A DNA stretch of 64,000 nt from contig JAQUQR010000003.1 of assembly GCA_028715985.1 (NCBI GenBank), forward strand, positions 45,890 to 109,889, read 5' to 3'. This document shows positions 44,950-54,141 of this stretch, piece after piece. How positions within the stretch are numbered: the stretch's first letter is position 1; each line of letters opens with the position of its first letter. The DNA is from Methanocellales archaeon (GTDB lineage: Archaea; Halobacteriota; UBA148). The translations under genes and the position numbers were made by a program. The notes below the pieces were generated by a model. It worked only from the letters and a program-made list of their open reading frames with translations, searched no databases and was not told the origin of the DNA.

Positions 44950-47886
44950 TTAAAATATCCAACTTTCTAACAATCTAAGACCTTCTTTATATTCATATGA
45001 TATGGGGCATCCGGATATCACGGGATAGTAGATAAAAAATAGGATCAATGTCACCATCAAATAAAAGATGACGAACCATTTTGTCTTCTCATTCCACAAA
45101 TTATTCATCCCATATGTAATGGCAAGTACCATGAAAGGCAAATTTGCGTAGAAGTGATATATAAATAACGCCCTTGAAATCGGGACATATGGGAGCCATT
45201 GGAAAAGAAACAGCACTACTATGAACATACAGGTTTTGTCTCCATCTCTCACCATTTTTGTGGCTGTTAAAATTAAGAATATTATGCCGACCCACCATAT
45301 GGCTGGATTCCCCATTAAAACGATGGTTGAAACGATCCCATCTAAATTATTGCCATAAATCCACATCGGTTTGAGCATTAAGGGCCAGCTCCACCAAGAT
45401 GAGGCGAATGGGTGTGGTGCAGTGAGAGACGAATGATACCCGTACATGGTAAACTGGAGGTTTATCACATCCCCTAAACTATGGCCTGCCAGCATGTGGG
45501 GTATGTATGTTAGCATGTAGATGGCTATCGAAATCGCTAGTGAAAAACAGGTGATTAGTAGGGGGTAAAACAAGTATTTTTGCACATTATCCTTCTTTTC
45601 ACTCGATGCAAATTCTTTTAGTTTTAGGAGGACAAACAGAAAAGCCATCCCCATAAACCCGTACATTGCATACCACTTCGTTGAGAAGGCAAGACCAAAA
45701 AATAGGGTGCTTAAAAATAAGGGTAGACCCGCCTCTTTCCAGCCCTTTTTAAAGGCTCCCTGGAAATAGTCGAAGAAAAAGTAGAACATCAGGATCAAGA
45801 AAAAGAATATAAAAGTATCTCCTGTTGCTAGTCTGGTTTCTGCGAAATGCATGAAGTCAAATGTCATGAGAAATGCGGCTATAAATCCCCCGAGAGAAGT
45901 ACCGGAAATTTTCTTGCCGAACATGAACATGATGGGGATTACTGACGTGGCAAATAGCACTTCCAGTATCCTCCAAGCAAATGGATTGGAACCAAATAAG
46001 AGGATTCCACAAGCTATTATGAGTTTACTGAGCGGGGGATGGGTCCACTCAAAAGGCTCTTTGAGCTCTATATGCTCATAAGCAGTTCTCACAAAATATA
46101 TCTCATCGAAATATGTGCCTGCTTTATATGTCAGAGGCTCTTCCACTAAAACCTGCTCATCTATCAGGTTCTTTAACTGCCTTCCATCTGACTGAGCATT
46201 TCCATATCTGTCAATTATATCCTTTATTTCGAGTTTCTTTTTGTTGCCGAATACTGCTATTTCCAGGATATCTGCTGAAGAATCTTCAAAGTCAAATCTG
46301 ATGTACCGGGCGTCACAACTGCTTATCGGTACATCATCCCAGAAATAGTAGACTCCAGACCTCGCATAATTTATGGAAAAATTCCAGTGATCCGGACTTC
46401 CACTGTAAATATCCACATTTGTAGCATTCTCGTCTTTGATTAAAATTGCAATCCTGTCGACGGTTTGCACAGATCCGAGGTCTATGTAAAAGCTCTCTGC
46501 TTCGTTTATGGAGTGCCACTCTGTTGCCGGCATTTCTGTGGACCCCAGGTTGAAAACTGTGATGGAAAAAAAGGTGATGGTAAGGATGAACATCACTGCA
46601 AGGTCCCGCCTTGTAATCTTGATTTTACTCACGACCTCTCTGTCAGGAATCATCTCTACCAACTTTTTCAGGTCAGGCTTTTTTAAATTGAGCCCTCCAT
46701 CTTTCAACTCTATTTTCTTAGGAAAACGAGGTGAATGCATGATGTACAGGGAGTATACGAGTATTGCCAGATTTATCAGGGGTAAAATCATTAAGGATAG
46801 ATCATTATCAGGGACGAAGTTATCCCCGCTGATAAAACTCAAAATATATGCCAAGTTGAATAGGTATGTGGCAGCCAGGGTGCCATAGATCTTCTTTATT
46901 TTTTCATGGTTCATGATCAACGCCAAAAGGGCGAATACCGGGAACATATATCTTTCATGCATCCTCGTCATCAGCATAAAAAATCCGAAAGAGAGCAGGA
47001 AGGAGGAGAAGATCAGCGATTCCGTGTCATCTCTTTTGTTCAGGCAATAAAGCACGAACAACACAAGCGCCCCAAACAAGATGATGCCCCATACATGGCA
47101 ACTTAGAAACAACAACTCTATCGAGTCTGGCTTCCAAAAACCGGCGAATGCCCAGATATTGTAGGCGCTTACCGAGTTGAAAGCATAGTATCCATAGCCG
47201 GTGGAATATATGTTAATCAGGAATTCAAGGGGGTTATCCCACCTAAAGGGCAGGATGACGAGAAAGACCGAGGCAGCAGAAGCTGCAAGGGATGTCACTA
47301 TCCTCTTTACATCATATTTCTTGAGGATGAAGAGGGCTATGGCTGGCAGAATGGCAATGCTCTGGGGTTTGGTCAGCATGGCTATGGCGAGAGAGGCGGC
47401 TGACAATTCCGGCTTTTCATAGATGAGAAGTAGTAAAGAGGAAATCATGAAAAAGGTGTAAATCGAGTCCATCTGCCCCCAAACGGCCAGGTTGTAAATG
47501 GTTGCCGGGTTGAAGGCATAGATCGCCATTATGAAAGCGGCATGATTAAAACCAATTTTTTTACGCAAAAAAAAGAAAATTAAAAGGGAGATGCCCAGGT
47601 CGAAGAGGTTTGAGGGCAGCTTTAACAGATAAACAAAATGGCTGGTGTTGAAAAGAGAAAAGTGCTTGGCAACGCTACCAAATATCCAGAATATGTAAAC
47701 GCTGAAAGGGGGATAGTCCGACCATATCCTGTCATAGAAGGTACGCAGTCCTTCTGCTGCTGCCATATGCCAGGCTGTAAACGTGTTGGTGTCTATGTAA
47801 TAGCCTTCGGCGGGAAAAAGTAGAACTCTGACGATAAGCGAAGCCACCAATATTAATGAAATCTTTAAGAGCTCGTCTCTTTCCAT
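44950..47886 (-). CDS. Double GT-C glycosyltransferase with a central discoidin-like domain (PMT family C-terminus)
   Basis: This 978-residue membrane protein has three parts. Residues 1-400 form a GT-C fold with an early YYIDTNTF loop aspartate, IWSDYPPF and TKPQS, as in GT87/ALG-type enzymes. After a membrane helix near 430-450, residues about 452-555 form an F5/8-type beta-sandwich (FYIDLGSVQTVDRIAILI, RYIRFDF). Residues about 575-978 form a protein O-mannosyltransferase (GT39) module with TYFDEIYFVRTAYE, THPPLSKL and HFAETRLATGDTF. It likely transfers lipid-linked sugars to surface proteins and recognises glycans through the middle domain. The start at 47886 follows an AT-rich promoter region. 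It heads the operon. Confidence 0.87.
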   Translation of the reverse strand: MERDELLKISLILVASLIVRVLLFPAEGYYIDTNTFTAWHMAAAEGLRTFYDRIWSDYPPFSVYIFWIFGSVAKHFSLFNTSHFVYLLKLPSNLFDLGISLLIFFFLRKKIGFNHAAFIMAIYAFNPATIYNLAVWGQMDSIYTFFMISSLLLLIYEKPELSAASLAIAMLTKPQSIAILPAIALFILKKYDVKRIVTSLAASAASVFLVILPFRWDNPLEFLINIYSTGYGYYAFNSVSAYNIWAFAGFWKPDSIELLFLSCHVWGIILFGALVLFVLYCLNKRDDTESLIFSSFLLSFGFFMLMTRMHERYMFPVFALLALIMNHEKIKKIYGTLAATYLFNLAYILSFISGDNFVPDNDLSLMILPLINLAILVYSLYIMHSPRFPKKIELKDGGLNLKKPDLKKLVEMIPDREVVSKIKITRRDLAVMFILTITFFSITVFNLGSTEMPATEWHSINEAESFYIDLGSVQTVDRIAILIKDENATNVDIYSGSPDHWNFSINYARSGVYYFWDDVPISSCDARYIRFDFEDSSADILEIAVFGNKKKLEIKDIIDRYGNAQSDGRQLKNLIDEQVLVEEPLTYKAGTYFDEIYFVRTAYEHIELKEPFEWTHPPLSKLIIACGILLFGSNPFAWRILEVLFATSVIPIMFMFGKKISGTSLGGFIAAFLMTFDFMHFAETRLATGDTFIFFFLILMFYFFFDYFQGAFKKGWKEAGLPLFLSTLFFGLAFSTKWYAMYGFMGMAFLFVLLKLKEFASSEKKDNVQKYLFYPLLITCFSLAISIAIYMLTYIPHMLAGHSLGDVINLQFTMYGYHSSLTAPHPFASSWWSWPLMLKPMWIYGNNLDGIVSTIVLMGNPAIWWVGIIFLILTATKMVRDGDKTCMFIVVLFLFQWLPYVPISRALFIYHFYANLPFMVLAITYGMNNLWNEKTKWFVIFYLMVTLILFFIYYPVISGCPISYEYKEGLRLLESWIF

Positions 47887-48010
47887 TCAAATCCAAATTA
47901 AAGTACAATGCTAAATAAATATGTTTTTTTTAGAGATTTCTGTTAAGTTATTGTGTATGGGATTTCAAAGATTATAGTACCAAAGATGATGTGAGAGTGC
48001 TAAAATATAA

Positions 48011-48799
48011 TTATGTTCTCTTAAATGACAAATATCCTAATTCTCTTAAGCCTTCCAATAGTGGTATAAAAGACATTTCTATATTGGGATAAGTAAAAGA
48101 TATGTATTCGTGGTCTGATAATATGCCAGGCTTAAATTTGGCATTAGTATCCTTAATAATTATCAATGGTTTGCCTTGCAATTTACTTATTATTGATTCT
48201 TGTGTTAGCCAAGTATCATCACAAGTGTCATCATCGTCAACTGTTTTAATAAGAATAATTACTGATTGACTTTTTATGCGTCCTAATACTTTTTCAGATG
48301 TTGAAGAGGGCAAATAACTACGACCTGTTTTAACTTCAAATTTTAATAATCCTAAAAAATAGGCCAGTTTATCCGACATTTCATTCCCCTTCTTATCAAA
48401 CTTGTGTGCGATAAAAACAGTCCTTTGGGCAGCAGGTGGCAGACTTTCAGGTTCATCAGGTTCTAATCCTAAAAAGTCAGTAATAGGGTCTATTAAATCA
48501 ACATTATCTACATCACTTAATTTAACATATAAAAAATTCTGATTGACCCTACCTATCATTAAGGCTGGTGATGATAATTCACTACCTCTAAAAAATAGAG
48601 TATAACTTTTGGGACTTCCATATTTCTTTGCATTTTCACAGGCATCATCGAGTGTATTGAACGTAATACTATCAGGAAATCTATTAATTTCTGCACTATG
48701 TAAGTCTAAATCTAGGTTAAGCTTTTTAAATTTACTATATATTTCTGGCAGAGATCCCCAATTTAAATCCTTTATTTTGCATGATCGATGTATGTCCAT
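48011..48799 (-). CDS. TIR-like domain protein
   Basis: The 262-residue protein ends in a flavodoxin-like TIR fold (about 125-262): strand RTVFIAHKFD, a helix, then FEVKTGRSYLPSS, VIILIKT and WLTQESI. In TIR NADases the catalytic glutamate follows W-x3. Here W197-x3-E201 fits, so NAD cleavage or cyclic-ADPR-like signalling is plausible. The first 120 residues form an unrecognised alpha-beta sensor domain. It is AT-rich, isolated and transcribed alone. A nucleoside deoxyribosyltransferase-like fold is the main alternative. Confidence 0.68.
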   Translation of the reverse strand: MDIHRSCKIKDLNWGSLPEIYSKFKKLNLDLDLHSAEINRFPDSITFNTLDDACENAKKYGSPKSYTLFFRGSELSSPALMIGRVNQNFLYVKLSDVDNVDLIDPITDFLGLEPDEPESLPPAAQRTVFIAHKFDKKGNEMSDKLAYFLGLLKFEVKTGRSYLPSSTSEKVLGRIKSQSVIILIKTVDDDDTCDDTWLTQESIISKLQGKPLIIIKDTNAKFKPGILSDHEYISFTYPNIEMSFIPLLEGLRELGYLSFKRT

Positions 48800-49159
48800 A
48801 TTTGCCTCTTTGGTTTTAACAAATTAAATAAAACTCGTCATATTTTGTTATATTGTAACTGCTAATCACTTAATCCGTTATATCATAACATGATCCTCAA
48901 AACTCCCAAAATGAGCTTTATATTTGAACTATTTATTCGTTTCGTCTATTCACATCAAAAATTTATCCAAAAGACTTTTTATCTTTTTCATTTATATGGC
49001 TTAAACTAGCATATATCTAAGTGTTCTTATCCTTTACGCCACCCGCCAACTCTCAAATATATTGCATATCCAATATAATCCCTAATATGCGCACCGAAAC
49101 TATTTCTTAGAGTTAAATCGATATATCTAATCTGCGCTAAAGACCAAAAGGAGATTTAA
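48800..49159. other. AT-rich intergenic region
   Basis: There is no gene. It contains promoter-like TATA runs for the divergent TIR-like and taw1 genes. The pieces near 48840-48860 and 48875-48890 share a TATATTGTAAC/GTTATATCATAAC resemblance that could be a weak inverted repeat. Confidence 0.4.
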
Positions 49160-50089
49160 TTGCAGCAAGAGAATTATGCAAATCTGCTTAGTAAACAAGG
49201 GCATCATTTGGTAGGTCAGCATAGCGCAGTCAAGCCCTGCCTGTGGCTTAAAAAATCTCTCAGGGATGAGGGTGCTTGTTACAAGTCGAAATTCTACGGC
49301 ATATCCTCTCACAGGTGCTTACAGATGACACCTTCATTGGAGTGCAATCATCGCTGCCTTTTCTGCTGGCGTCCCACAGAAATGACCCTGCCGAAACACG
49401 AATGGGACTCTCCTGAAAGCATTGTGGACGGCTGCATGGGTGAGCAGATGAGGCTGATCTCAGGCTATGCCGGCTCAGCTACGACAAATCTCAGTAAGCT
49501 TGAGGAAGCCAAACATCCTCGGCATGCAGCAATATCTCTCGTAGGCGAGCCGACTTTATACCCTTTTCTGGCAGAGTTGATCGACGAATTTCACAGGCGT
49601 AAAATGAGCACCTTTCTCGTGACGAACGGGACGAATCCGGAAATGCTTGCCAAAGTAGAGCCCACGCAGCTATATGTCTCCTTGAATGCGCCGGACAGAG
49701 AAACCTATGCCAGAATTTGCAACCCCATCCAGGACAGATGGCCAAAAATAAATGAATCCTTGGAGCTTTTATCCACTTTAAATACGAGGACGGTGGTCAG
49801 AATCACGCTCGTAGAAGGCTTAAACCTGAAAGAGCCGGAAAAATATGCGCGCCTGATAGCTAAGGCAGAGCCGGATTACATAGAAATAAAGGCATACATG
49901 CACTTGGGCTTCTCACGACAGAGGCTTCCCAGAAGTGCAATGCCCTCTTATGCTAGCGTTTTAGACTTCGCTAAGCATTTGGCTTATGCCTCCGGCTACG
50001 CAATCGCTGATGATTCTAAGGCTAGTAGGGTTGTGCTTCTATCTGAGAAAGGTAATGTCGAGAAGATCTCACTTGCCTCTGCTGAATAA
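49160..50089 (+). CDS. taw1: Wyosine tRNA-modifying radical SAM enzyme (Taw1/TYW1)
   Basis: This 309-residue enzyme builds the imidazoline ring of wyosine on tRNA-Phe G37 from pyruvate. The radical SAM cluster ECNHRCLFCW has C62, C66 and C69. The second cluster cysteines C27, C40 and C53 lie before it, as in TYW1. SLVGEPTLYP near 130 is the GGEP-like SAM motif. The TTG start is preceded by GGAG. It is single-copy, in front of a small convergent ORF and sepS. Confidence 0.95.
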   Translation: MQQENYANLLSKQGHHLVGQHSAVKPCLWLKKSLRDEGACYKSKFYGISSHRCLQMTPSLECNHRCLFCWRPTEMTLPKHEWDSPESIVDGCMGEQMRLISGYAGSATTNLSKLEEAKHPRHAAISLVGEPTLYPFLAELIDEFHRRKMSTFLVTNGTNPEMLAKVEPTQLYVSLNAPDRETYARICNPIQDRWPKINESLELLSTLNTRTVVRITLVEGLNLKEPEKYARLIAKAEPDYIEIKAYMHLGFSRQRLPRSAMPSYASVLDFAKHLAYASGYAIADDSKASRVVLLSEKGNVEKISLASAE

Positions 50090-50182
50090 TTTTTTTATCT
50101 TAGCAACGATTCCCTCTGAACCCTTCGTCTCTGCCTTTTCTACCTCTGTTTTTTCTTCACCCTGTTCCTCTTTTTTTGCCAT
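50069..50182 (-). CDS. Small, highly charged protein
   Basis: A 37-codon frame starts at an ATG preceded by GGTG five bases upstream and ends inside the 3' end of taw1 (21-base overlap). The product is Lys/Glu-rich with a short basic C-terminal helix (AKIKKLFSRGK). Length and composition are plausible for a small archaeal protein, but I see no homology. Confidence 0.4.
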   Translation of the reverse strand: MAKKEEQGEEKTEVEKAETKGSEGIVAKIKKLFSRGK

Positions 50183-50290
50183 CAATAACACCTGAGATGT
50201 TGATATGTGATTTCTACTATAAAAGAGTGACTCATATGGATAATTTATAATAGAATACACTACCAATATCCTCGTTTGGGATGTAACATC

Positions 50291-51835
50291 ATGAAATTTG
50301 ATCCAAGCAGCATCAAAGAGAGGGCCAAAAAGGATTTTGAGAAGACTTGGTCGGAAACGGCAAGATTTGTTATTGGTGAAAGGAGCTTTACGTTTCCAAA
50401 GAGGAAGGGTAAAAAGCATCTGATCACGATCTATTCGGATAAGGCCAGAGACATCCTTCTGGACATGGGCTTTGATGAGGTTGTGCTCAAGCCAATCTGG
50501 GAAGAACAACACGTTCGGCTTCAGTACGGGCCTGAGGCACCAGCAATATTGGATCGTCTGTATTATCTCGCAACGCTTCCCAGACCGGACATTGGCTTAT
50601 CCGACGTGAAGAAAAAACTGATCCAAGAGAAGATCAAGGGCTTCGATAAATTTGAGGAGCTCCAAGGTATCTTGAGGGACTATAAGAGGGAGAATATCGT
50701 AGGTGGAGAGGATTTTACCGAGGCTTTGGTCACTAGGCTAGGCATAAAAACGGAGGACGCGCATTATCTGATCAACGAGATATTTTTGGAACTAAAGGAT
50801 ATCAAGCCCACGCCATCCTCCTTAACCTTATTGTCCCACATCACAACGGCCTGGTTTCCGACGCTTCAGGTGGTTCAAGACAAAAGAGATCTGCCGGTGA
50901 TGTTGTTCACCGCCGGATGGCGTTTTCGGAGAGAGCAAAAAGAGGATGCTACACACCTGAGAGCGCACTATAACCTAAGCATGGTGGTCATGGGCGAAAA
51001 TCTCACCATAGAAGACGGAAAGTACATCACCGAGGAATTTTTCCGTCGAATGGGCTATGAGGTAAAATTTAGGCATAAGCCAAGTAACCCTGCTTACTAT
51101 GCGCCCGGAACAAACTATGAGGTGTTCGTCAAACATCCAGAAATGGGTTGGGTTGAAGTTACGGAGATTGGCATGTACTCGCCGGTCTCTCTCGCCAACT
51201 ATGACATCAAGTATCCTGTGTTTAACTCAGGTCCCGGATTGGGCAGGATTATCATGTTGTCCGAGAACATCTCTGATATACGAGAGGTTCATTTCCCAGA
51301 AATGTACGCTGAATTTCGTCTTAGCGACGAGCAAATTGCAGGGATGATCTCTCTCGATAAGACGCCTGATACCGCTGTCGGGAAGGAAATTGCCAGGGCG
51401 ATAGTCAAGACATGTGAGAAGCACGGAAATGAACCATCCCCTTGTAGGTTTGATGCCTGGAAGGGCGAGCTTGGGGGTGAGCAGGTCACTTTGTACATAG
51501 TTGAACCAGAGGAAAACACAAAGCTCTGCGGACCAGCCTTTCTCAATGAGGTTGTGGTCCATGATGGATCGATCTTCGGAGTTCCCAAGACGAAGAAATA
51601 TGAGGATTTGCTCGACAAGGGAGTTAAGACCAACATTCGATTCATCGATGGATTTGCCGCATTAGCAGCGCATGAAATTGAGCACGGATGCGATGAGGTT
51701 CGAACAAGAATGGCAAGGTCGCACTCTGATGTCAATCTTATGGTGGACCCGGTTGCAGTCAGATACATACAGAGCCAAAACAAGAAGATAGATATCAGGG
51801 GTCCAGTTTTTATTACGGTGAAGGTCGAAAGATGA
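50291..51835 (+). CDS. sepS: O-phosphoseryl-tRNA(Cys) synthetase
   Basis: This class II synthetase of about 514 residues charges tRNA-Cys with phosphoserine, which SepCysS then converts to Cys. Motif 2 can be seen in FTAGWRFRREQKEDATHLRAHY and motif 3 in the NSGPGLGRIIML segment. The N-terminal VLDKK-like region and the length agree with SepRS, found in methanogens and Archaeoglobus-type archaea. I start at the second in-frame ATG (MKFDPSS), five codons into the open frame, as family proteins do. The last four bases overlap the next GT2 gene. Confidence 0.93.
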   Translation: MKFDPSSIKERAKKDFEKTWSETARFVIGERSFTFPKRKGKKHLITIYSDKARDILLDMGFDEVVLKPIWEEQHVRLQYGPEAPAILDRLYYLATLPRPDIGLSDVKKKLIQEKIKGFDKFEELQGILRDYKRENIVGGEDFTEALVTRLGIKTEDAHYLINEIFLELKDIKPTPSSLTLLSHITTAWFPTLQVVQDKRDLPVMLFTAGWRFRREQKEDATHLRAHYNLSMVVMGENLTIEDGKYITEEFFRRMGYEVKFRHKPSNPAYYAPGTNYEVFVKHPEMGWVEVTEIGMYSPVSLANYDIKYPVFNSGPGLGRIIMLSENISDIREVHFPEMYAEFRLSDEQIAGMISLDKTPDTAVGKEIARAIVKTCEKHGNEPSPCRFDAWKGELGGEQVTLYIVEPEENTKLCGPAFLNEVVVHDGSIFGVPKTKKYEDLLDKGVKTNIRFIDGFAALAAHEIEHGCDEVRTRMARSHSDVNLMVDPVAVRYIQSQNKKIDIRGPVFITVKVER

Positions 51836-52524
51836 GTTTGCTTTTATTGCTACCCACTCTAAATGAAGAAGAGGCTTTAAGAGCATTGGCAGACGAGATT
51901 CCTGCTGAGTTTGACGTTCTGGTAGTGGATGGGCATTCGACGGATGAAACGAAGGATGTTGCGCTTAAGTATAATTGGGAATTCATCACCCAAAGATATG
52001 GCAAGGGCAAGGGATGTGCTATTCGAACAGCACTGGAAGAATTCCTGAATACTAATTACGATCATCTTGGCATTATCGATGCTGATTATAGCAATGACCC
52101 CAGGGAAGTCAAGCGAATGTTAAAAGCTCTCAAGGAGAATGACTTTGACGTTTTGTTGGGTAGCCGTGACATAATCAGACAGAGGGAGCTCCTTGGGTGG
52201 TTTTCAGTATTCATAAATCGTTTCACTTCAACTGTTGCCTCATGGATGTATGGATATAAGTTGACGGATATTCAGACAGGCTGCTGGGTTTTTACTAGAA
52301 ATGCGGCTGATAAAATTCTTCCCAATTTAATTGCAAACGGATTTGAGATTGAATATGATCTACTATACAATATCTGGAAGTGTGGGCTGAGGGTGGGGGA
52401 AACCCCCGTTGGTTTTAGGGAGAGGATAGGTGAATCCAAGTTTTCCACGCATCATAGGTTCAGGCAGATCCTGCATGGTTTGCGTTACGTTTATTGGAGT
52501 TTGAAGCATCTGCACGAAAAGTAG
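51832..52524 (+). CDS. Family 2 glycosyltransferase, AglJ-like
   Basis: This 230-residue GT-A enzyme has LLPTLNEEEALR, VVDGHSTDET and IDADYSNDP (DxD). It resembles archaeal AglJ, which loads the first sugar of N-glycans onto dolichyl phosphate, and lacks C-terminal membrane helices. It overlaps sepS by four bases, a link to tRNA charging that looks incidental. A second dolichyl-phosphate GT2 lies at 43.8 kb. Confidence 0.82.
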   Translation: MSLLLLLPTLNEEEALRALADEIPAEFDVLVVDGHSTDETKDVALKYNWEFITQRYGKGKGCAIRTALEEFLNTNYDHLGIIDADYSNDPREVKRMLKALKENDFDVLLGSRDIIRQRELLGWFSVFINRFTSTVASWMYGYKLTDIQTGCWVFTRNAADKILPNLIANGFEIEYDLLYNIWKCGLRVGETPVGFRERIGESKFSTHHRFRQILHGLRYVYWSLKHLHEK

Positions 52525-52525
52525 C

Positions 52526-52585
52526 ATTTCAAAATATTTTTAAATCCCAATCTTTAAGTCAAGGTATTTCAATATAATTTTAAAT
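52526..52585 (+). promoter_or_regulatory. Two direct operator-like repeats before the permease gene
   Basis: ATTTCAAAATATTTTTAAAT (52526-52545) and ATTTCAATATAATTTTAAAT (52566-52585) are spaced exactly 40 bases apart. The first is nearly palindromic (one mismatched pair). They end 16 bases before the permease ATG. AT-rich palindromes of this kind are typical ArsR/SmtB operators, and an ArsR gene follows 1.5 kb on. Confidence 0.55.
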
Positions 52586-52601
52586 ACTTTATTGGAGTGA
52601 T

Positions 52602-53666
52602 ATGATAGATATAATAGCTTTGCTCTTGGTTGGAGTAGATTCGCTGAAAGAATACCTTGCCTTTCATGTATTAATGTGCTTGGTTCCGGCATTCTTCTTG
52701 GCAGGCGCGATCGCATCTCTGATGTCCAAGGAATCGCTGTTGAAATATCTGGGCGCCGGGACTAAACGGTACATATCCTATACAATTGCTGCGACTAGCG
52801 GATGTCTTCTGGCAGTATGCAGCTGCACCGCTTTGCCACTATTTGCTGGAATCTATAAAAGGGGTGCAGGAATAGGGCCTGCAACTGCATTCCTATATTC
52901 CACCCCGGCGATTAACATACTTGCTGTGGTTTACACTGCACAGGTGATAGGCTACGATCTTGGAGTTGCAAGAGCTTTATCGGCGGTATTGCTGTCTATC
53001 CTTATCGGTCTTGTTATGGCTTTTGCGTTTGAGAGGCGCAATAAGGAAAAAATTTTAGAGAACGTTCAAATACCTACAGTCAGTCAACCAATAGATAATC
53101 AAAGACCCAATTGTAGACTGCCATCGATTTTCGTAATGTTGATTGCAATCTTGGTGATCGGCCCCTCCAAGATCTCATGGGGCATCAAGTTTCCGACTCT
53201 CATATCGGTCATCGCAATCGCTATTGTCCTGTCCTCTAAATGGCTCACGAAAGATGAGCAGAAGGAGTGGATGTGCGAAACATGGACCCTGGTCAAGATG
53301 ATAATTCCATTACTACTAGCGGGCGTGTTCGTAGCAGGGATCATAGTTGACCTGATTCCGATCTGGATCATTCAAACCTATCTTGGCGGTAATTCAATAA
53401 CATCGAACGCTATTGCATCAGTTTCAGGAGCTCTCATGTACTTTGCAACCCTGACTGAGGTACCCATCGTCGGAATGTTGCTCAGTTCCGGCATGGGGCG
53501 CGGTCCTGCGCTGACATTGCTGTTGGCAGGTCCTGCGCTGAGCTTGCCAAACATGATAGTCATTGGTAGGATTATGGGCGCAAAGAGGGCGTTTTTGTAC
53601 ATTTTGTTAGTGATAACAATATCCCTAATGTCAGGAATAGCATTTGGGTACATGATTGGAATGTAA
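52602..53666 (+). CDS. ArsP-type permease (UPF0718/DUF318)
   Basis: This 354-residue polytopic membrane protein has two related halves of helices joined by a hydrophilic loop (about 145-175). The first half holds the conserved CSCTALPLFAG (about 74-84) with two cysteines in a helix that could carry thiophilic metalloids. The second half has the repeat TEVPIVGMLL. Family members export organoarsenicals or other metal-thiol compounds. A downstream zinc-ribbon gene, a thioredoxin remnant and ArsR with a CVC metal site complete a metal-resistance locus. Confidence 0.85.
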   Translation: MIDIIALLLVGVDSLKEYLAFHVLMCLVPAFFLAGAIASLMSKESLLKYLGAGTKRYISYTIAATSGCLLAVCSCTALPLFAGIYKRGAGIGPATAFLYSTPAINILAVVYTAQVIGYDLGVARALSAVLLSILIGLVMAFAFERRNKEKILENVQIPTVSQPIDNQRPNCRLPSIFVMLIAILVIGPSKISWGIKFPTLISVIAIAIVLSSKWLTKDEQKEWMCETWTLVKMIIPLLLAGVFVAGIIVDLIPIWIIQTYLGGNSITSNAIASVSGALMYFATLTEVPIVGMLLSSGMGRGPALTLLLAGPALSLPNMIVIGRIMGAKRAFLYILLVITISLMSGIAFGYMIGM

Positions 53667-53691
53667 ACTACCGGGGAGCAGGCGAAATGAA

Positions 53692-53853
53692 ATGAAAAAC
53701 AACGAACCATGTGCATGTATGCATTATATGCGAGAGCAGGCTAGGTATATGGAAACTAAATCGACCCTGAGCAAAGTAAAATGTGCTGAGTGCGGAAAGG
53801 AGTTTTGGACTAACAAGGATGGCGAAAAAGTGCAATGTTTTGACTGCGAGTAA
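53692..53853 (+). CDS. Small two-part cysteine protein
   Basis: The 53-codon gene encodes CACMHYMREQ and, further on, CAECGKEFW and CFDC. The second set is a short zinc ribbon. The ATG at 53692 is the most likely start, 25 bases after the permease stop. It may be a metal-handling partner of the permease. Confidence 0.6.
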   Translation: MKNNEPCACMHYMREQARYMETKSTLSKVKCAECGKEFWTNKDGEKVQCFDCE

Positions 53854-53880
53854 GTTAAATAAAGGATTTTAGTTGTTAGA

Positions 53881-54070
53881 TTGGAAGCGAACATGAAGAA
53901 CATATTGGATGAACTTGGCATCAACGCAGAAGTGGAGGAGCTCATAGGTCTTGCAAGAATTAATGTAACATGGCATTATTCTGATTCAAGCGCTCGTCAC
54001 AATGTGAGTAAACTACTTTCTTGGAGGTCGCAGATCAGGAGCATACGCATACATGCTTTGCTTATATACA
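53881..54070 (+). pseudogene. Degenerate thioredoxin-like gene (MTH895 type)
   Basis: Residues LDELGINAEVEELIGLARI match the middle of small thioredoxins that pair with ArsP permeases. In the +1 frame the stretch beginning HGIILIQALVTM continues the expected tPALV-type strand, with a stop inside, then GGRRSGAYAYML. The N-terminal Cys-x-x-Cys part is missing. One frameshift, internal stops and a lost active site mark it as a pseudogene. The 65-codon frame seen at this place is not a real gene. Confidence 0.5.
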
Positions 54071-54141
54071 AAAAATAAATTGATTACGTCCGAAAGGCGT
54101 GTTAAATGAGGATTATTTGAAAAAAACGAGGTCCTATTTCG

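Noticed and set aside
53881..54078. 65-codon open frame as an independent gene
   Set aside because: Its second half fits the thioredoxin family only in another frame, so it is better explained as a pseudogene.
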